Origin: Deltaproteobacteria bacterium
Lineage (GTDB): Bacteria; Chloroflexota; Dehalococcoidia; Dehalococcoidales; BS750m-G39
Reading direction: 5' to 3'
DNA length: 9,117 nucleotides
Assembly: GCA_013202445.1 (NCBI GenBank)
Contig: JABMRW010000035.1
Location: 1 to 9,117, forward strand
Below are positions 7,489 through 9,117 of the stretch, piece after piece; within the stretch, counting starts at the first letter, position 1, and every line of letters begins with the position of its first letter. Position numbers and translations under genes: made by a program. Below the pieces are notes generated by a model. The model was not told the origin of the DNA, did no database searches, and was given only the letters and a program-made list of their open reading frames with translations.

Positions 7489-8694
7489 CTACTCTACCGG
7501 CCGTTCTTTAAGCGGCTTGAACTTTATCCCCGCCTCCACCCCCGGCAGCGGCGCCACCGGCGCGGTGAGCAGGAACTTCCCGCCAACTATCCATTCCTTC
7601 AGCGTATTGGCAATCTCCACCGCCCTGGGGTAGCTGGACAGGGAAGCGGTGGGTATTTCCTTGCCCTTGAGCTTCACCTTGCCGCTCTTCAGCTCGGCGT
7701 AGCTGACCTCGCCCAGGATGTCCGATTTCAGGTTGGGGTAGTCGCTGGAGTAGTCAACAACGGCGCCGTGAATCTCGGCGTCGGTTACCGTAGTGTAGCT
7801 TAAGATTTCTTCGGAAAGTATGGGTATGGGCACGCCGATGCCCACGGTCAGGGTGCAGCCGTAACCGAGCATGCTGGTGCCCACCAGCCACCGGGGGCTC
7901 ATCTGCTTTAAGTCCCCGATAACGCAGAGGGTTCCCGACCCCCTGGTGGGGACGCCCTTGTCGGTGCGGGGCACATCGGGGTTGTGCTGGGTTCCCTGCC
8001 AGCTAACGAAGCCGGTGCCTCCCCCCAGGAATATTCTGGTGCCGATGCCGATGGTCTTGTAGTGGGGATCGTTAAGTAACGGAGATAGCTGCCCGGCGCT
8101 GGAATAGTTGATGTTGCCCAGGTTGGCCCGCAGCACCCCCATGTAGGTGTAGATAGTCTTGTCCGAGGCGTTGGCGGCCACGTTGTAGTTCTGGTAGGCG
8201 TTCCTGATGTTGAAGAGCACGGCGTCGTTGAGGTCTTTGATGTTTATCAGGGTCTCCAGCTTTTTGCGCGGGTAGCAGTCGGTGCCGTAGGCGGTTGCCT
8301 CCAGCCGGATGTCCTTGCCGGCCACCAGCTCCTCGATGACATGCCCGCCCCCGTAGTTGAACTCGCCGGGGTGGACCTTGTTTCTGGGGTCGTCGTCGGG
8401 AAGCGCCGTGGCGCCGATAAACAGGTCTACCGCCGCCAGCCCGGTATAGGCCGGCACATCATTGAGCAGGACCTTGCCGCCCCCCAGCTTTATTCTGGGT
8501 TTGGTGTGCCCGGTGTTGAAGTAGGCGCCGGAGGAACACATCGGGCCGAAGGTGCCGGTGGTGACCACATCCACTTCCTCGGCCGCTTTCTTGGTGCCCC
8601 TCTCCCTGGCAATACCAATTATCTCCTCGGCGGTAACGACTACCGCCTTGCCCTGCTTTATCTTTTCGTTTATCTCTTCGATTGTTTTAGCCAT
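7489..8694 (-). CDS. DUF39/COG1900 homocysteine biosynthesis protein
   Basis: A 401-residue cytoplasmic protein of the DUF39 family, implicated in sulfide-dependent synthesis of homocysteine from aspartate semialdehyde, probably through a cysteine persulfide. Recognisable parts are the N-terminal TIEEINEKIKQGKAVVVTAEE, TTGTFGPMCSSGAYFNTGHT (45-64, with Cys53), the glycine-rich FNYGGGHVIEELV, ATAYGTDCYPRK (133-144, with Cys140), IGIGTRIFLGGGTGFV (215-230) and GTSMLGYGCTLTVGIGVPIP (272-291, with Cys280). Cys53 and Cys140 lie in conserved-looking motifs and are candidate sulfur carriers; this assignment is inferred. The ATG at 8694 is fixed by a full AGGAGGT at 8701-8707, 6 nt upstream. It is the first gene of the operon and lies directly behind the attenuator leader, so it should be induced when methionine is scarce. 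Confidence 0.95.
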   Translation of the reverse strand: MAKTIEEINEKIKQGKAVVVTAEEIIGIARERGTKKAAEEVDVVTTGTFGPMCSSGAYFNTGHTKPRIKLGGGKVLLNDVPAYTGLAAVDLFIGATALPDDDPRNKVHPGEFNYGGGHVIEELVAGKDIRLEATAYGTDCYPRKKLETLINIKDLNDAVLFNIRNAYQNYNVAANASDKTIYTYMGVLRANLGNINYSSAGQLSPLLNDPHYKTIGIGTRIFLGGGTGFVSWQGTQHNPDVPRTDKGVPTRGSGTLCVIGDLKQMSPRWLVGTSMLGYGCTLTVGIGVPIPILSEEILSYTTVTDAEIHGAVVDYSSDYPNLKSDILGEVSYAELKSGKVKLKGKEIPTASLSSYPRAVEIANTLKEWIVGGKFLLTAPVAPLPGVEAGIKFKPLKERPVE

Positions 8695-8709
8695 AGCTAA
8701 ACCTCCTAG

Positions 8710-8738
8710 ATATTAATCTTTACTCTTTAAGCTGTCAA
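8710..8738 (-). promoter_or_regulatory. Second, internal promoter-like sequence after the attenuator
   Basis: Reading the minus strand, TTGACA (8738-8733) and TAATAT (8715-8710) are separated by 17 nt, a near-consensus sigma-70 spacing. The predicted start, about 8703, falls within the AGGAGGT ribosome site, so the mRNA would begin only some 8 nt before the ATG of the DUF39 gene. If active, it would bypass the terminator and give basal expression by near-leaderless translation. It may also be chance in an AT-rich stretch. Confidence 0.4.
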
Positions 8739-8756
8739 TCGGTGGCCTGGCGTGTA

Positions 8757-8793
8757 AAACAAAAAGCCCAAGAAGTCTAACGTTCTTGGGCTT
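8757..8793 (-). terminator. Intrinsic terminator of the attenuator
   Basis: On the minus strand an 11-bp perfect stem (AAGCCCAAGAA, 8793-8783, with TTCTTGGGCTT, 8774-8764) closes an 8-nt loop and runs into a U-rich tract (TTTTTGTTTT). It lies about 60 nt before the DUF39 start codon and after a strong promoter, so it would stop transcription early unless prevented. The plus strand lacks a T tract after the stem, so the signal works in one direction only. Confidence 0.9.
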
Positions 8794-8862
8794 GGTTAGC
8801 TTTGTTATCAGTTGGGGAAATCAGGTCGGCATGGTCCCCGAACTGGCGGCACGCCAAGCCCA
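8787..8862 (-). promoter_or_regulatory. Antiterminator pairing
   Basis: In the transcript TGGGCTTGG (8862-8854) is perfectly complementary over 9 nt to CCAAGCCCA (8795-8787). The latter contains most of the 5' arm of the terminator, so the two structures exclude each other. The upstream strand coincides with codons Trp-Ala-Trp (21-23) of the leader ORF, just after the Met run. A ribosome waiting with the first Met codon in its A site should leave it exposed. Confidence 0.75.
8809..8845 (-). promoter_or_regulatory. Hairpin nested within the antiterminator
   Basis: CAGTT, one bulged C, then GGGGA (8845-8835) can pair with TCCCCAACTG (8818-8809), giving 10 bp around a 16-nt loop. It sits wholly inside the antiterminator loop and would bring its two strands together. 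It competes with the long-range stem 8838-8919 for the same segment. The leader ORF stop codon is in its loop, so a terminating ribosome would melt it. Confidence 0.6.
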
Positions 8863-8922
8863 GGGCATCATCATGCGGAGAGCCCCTGTGGTCAAGCTGC
8901 GCTGTCCATTCCAGTTCGGCAC
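8821..8922 (-). CDS. Methionine-rich leader peptide of the homocysteine operon
   Basis: A 33-codon ORF that starts with GTG (8922-8920) and ends with TGA (8823-8821). An AGGAGG sequence with ideal 7-nt spacing precedes it. Three consecutive ATG codons stand at positions 17-19 (8874-8866) and a fourth at 31, so four of 32 internal codons are Met. No domain, signal peptide or membrane segment is seen, and the peptide itself need not have a function. The role inferred is as a sensor: slow translation at the Met run, when charged Met-tRNA is low, would cover the protector hairpin arms and free the antiterminator strand at 8862-8854. Trp codons at 21 and 23 fall in that strand and look like a by-product of its pairing. 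No in-frame ATG, GTG or TTG lies between the likely transcription start and this GTG, so the start is well defined. Confidence 0.72.
   Translation of the reverse strand: MPNWNGQRSLTTGALRMMMPWAWRAASSGTMPT
8838..8919 (-). promoter_or_regulatory. Long-range stem of the alternative (terminating) fold
   Basis: CCGAACTGG (8919-8911) and CCAGTTCGG (8846-8838) form a perfect 9-bp inverted repeat enclosing 64 nt. Inside it GGACAGCGC (8907-8899) can pair with GCGTGCC (8854-8848) with two one-nt bulges. CAGGGGC (8888-8882) can pair with GCCCTG (8866-8861) with one bulge, and this last pairing takes up the first bases of the antiterminator strand. The whole reads as a protector fold favouring termination when no ribosome is stalled. 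Confidence 0.6.
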
Positions 8923-8929
8923 TATTTTG

Positions 8930-8935
8930 CCTCCT
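8930..8935 (-). promoter_or_regulatory. Shine-Dalgarno site of the leader peptide
   Basis: AGGAGG lies 7 nt before the GTG of the leader ORF. This is the main evidence that the ORF is translated and it decides the start. A weak 4-bp hairpin (GCCT at 8942-8939 with AGGC at 8932-8929) could partly mask it. Confidence 0.75.
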
Positions 8936-8962
8936 TTTAGGCACTTTTTAAGAAGTAGGGGC

Positions 8963-8991
8963 ATTGTATAGGATTTATAGCTGGATGTCAA
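8963..8991 (-). promoter_or_regulatory. Main promoter of the homocysteine operon
   Basis: On the minus strand TTGACA (8991-8986), a 17-nt spacer and TACAAT (8968-8963) make a strong sigma-70-type promoter. The predicted start is near 8956, giving a leader of about 200 nt to the terminator and about 260 nt to the DUF39 ATG. No operator palindrome is evident between the boxes, in keeping with control by attenuation rather than by a repressor. Confidence 0.8.
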
Positions 8992-9007
8992 ATATAGCTT
9001 TTATCAA

Positions 9008-9050
9008 CCTCACCCCCTGTGTCCCCCTCTCCTTTCAAGGAGAGGGGGAA
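9008..9050. repeat. GC-rich palindrome, probably a dispersed intergenic repeat
   Basis: CCCCCTCTCCTT (9023-9034) and AAGGAGAGGGGG (9037-9048) form a perfect 12-bp inverted repeat with almost no loop, preceded by CCTCACCCCCTGTGT. Similar C-rich palindromes occur as dispersed intergenic repeats in some Chloroflexota and cyanobacterial genomes, from memory. It has no adjoining T tract on either strand, so it is a poor terminator. It ends just upstream of the main promoter of the sulfur operon. Confidence 0.55.
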
Positions 9051-9117
9051 GATAATTTACTTGTCACGGAAAGATGTTGGATAAAGAGTCTTGCCGGCTT
9101 TGATATCTGATTCTAAA

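Larger units (their letters stand above)
8757..8956 (-). ncRNA. Attenuator leader RNA of the sulfide-to-homocysteine operon
   Basis: The predicted transcript from the main promoter to the U tract. It contains a ribosome site, the Met-run leader ORF, two sets of competing pairings and an intrinsic terminator. This is the layout of a ribosome-mediated attenuator such as those of the trp, his or leu operons. The regulated operon makes the methionine precursor homocysteine, and the codon run is methionine, so signal and output agree. I do not see the conserved core of SAM-I, SAM-IV, SAH, cobalamin or T-box leaders. The mechanism is inferred from sequence alone. Confidence 0.7.

Noticed and set aside
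8821..8922. The leader peptide as a tryptophan sensor, because of Trp codons at 4, 21 and 23
   Set aside because: The operon has no tryptophan gene, the Trp codons are not adjacent to each other, and two of them are dictated by the antiterminator strand. The consecutive Met run fits the pathway better.
8757..8956. The leader as a SAM, SAH, cobalamin or THF riboswitch or a T-box
   Set aside because: I looked for the conserved cores (GGCAACC of SAM-I/IV, the B12 box, the UGGnACCGCG T-box sequence just before the terminator) and found none. A covariance-model search would settle this.
8786..8971. Plus-strand open frame of 61 codons across the leader
   Set aside because: It has no family resemblance or ribosome site and is antisense to the attenuator. 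It looks like a by-product of the leader's GC-rich composition.

Overview
The window comes from an anaerobic bacterium. A member of the Chloroflexota, class Dehalococcoidia, is my best guess. This rests on the DUF39/NIL-ferredoxin/UPF0280 sulfur genes, GC-rich codon use, a bacterial-type tgt, and a dispersed-looking GC-rich palindrome of a kind I remember from such genomes. No taxonomic marker proves it.

Positions 1-5098 hold a plus-strand operon: alaS (5' end outside the window), ruvX, an acyl-CoA dehydrogenase gene and tgt. Two of the three junctions are 1-nt TAATG overlaps. The third, ruvX to acd, is a 3-nt gap. Translation is therefore probably coupled. Three genes serve tRNA charging, RNA/DNA processing and queuosine insertion. 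The dehydrogenase is a metabolic passenger and lacks the usual catalytic glutamate.

Positions 5114-8694 hold a convergent minus-strand operon of five tightly packed genes. In transcription order they are the DUF39/COG1900 homocysteine-forming protein, a NIL-domain 2x[4Fe-4S] ferredoxin, a UPF0280 (COG2122, ApbE-like) protein, a nitronate-monooxygenase-like flavoprotein and a small stand-alone NIL-domain protein. The first three are the set linked in methanogens to direct sulfide incorporation into homocysteine, the precursor of methionine. Only 15 bp separate the two converging operons, and no clear terminator lies between them.

Positions 8695-8991, upstream of the sulfur operon, hold the most interesting part. 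A strong sigma-70-type promoter (TTGACA, 17 bp, TACAAT) starts a leader of about 260 nt. The leader carries a well-placed AGGAGG and a 33-codon GTG-start ORF with three consecutive Met codons (17-19). It also has a 9-bp antiterminator pairing that competes with an 11-bp intrinsic terminator followed by a U tract. The arrangement matches classical ribosome-stalling attenuation, with methionine as the sensed amino acid in front of a methionine-precursor operon. A second promoter-like sequence lies after the terminator.

Positions 9008-9050 hold a GC-rich palindrome, probably a dispersed repeat. I see nothing I can name in 9051-9117.
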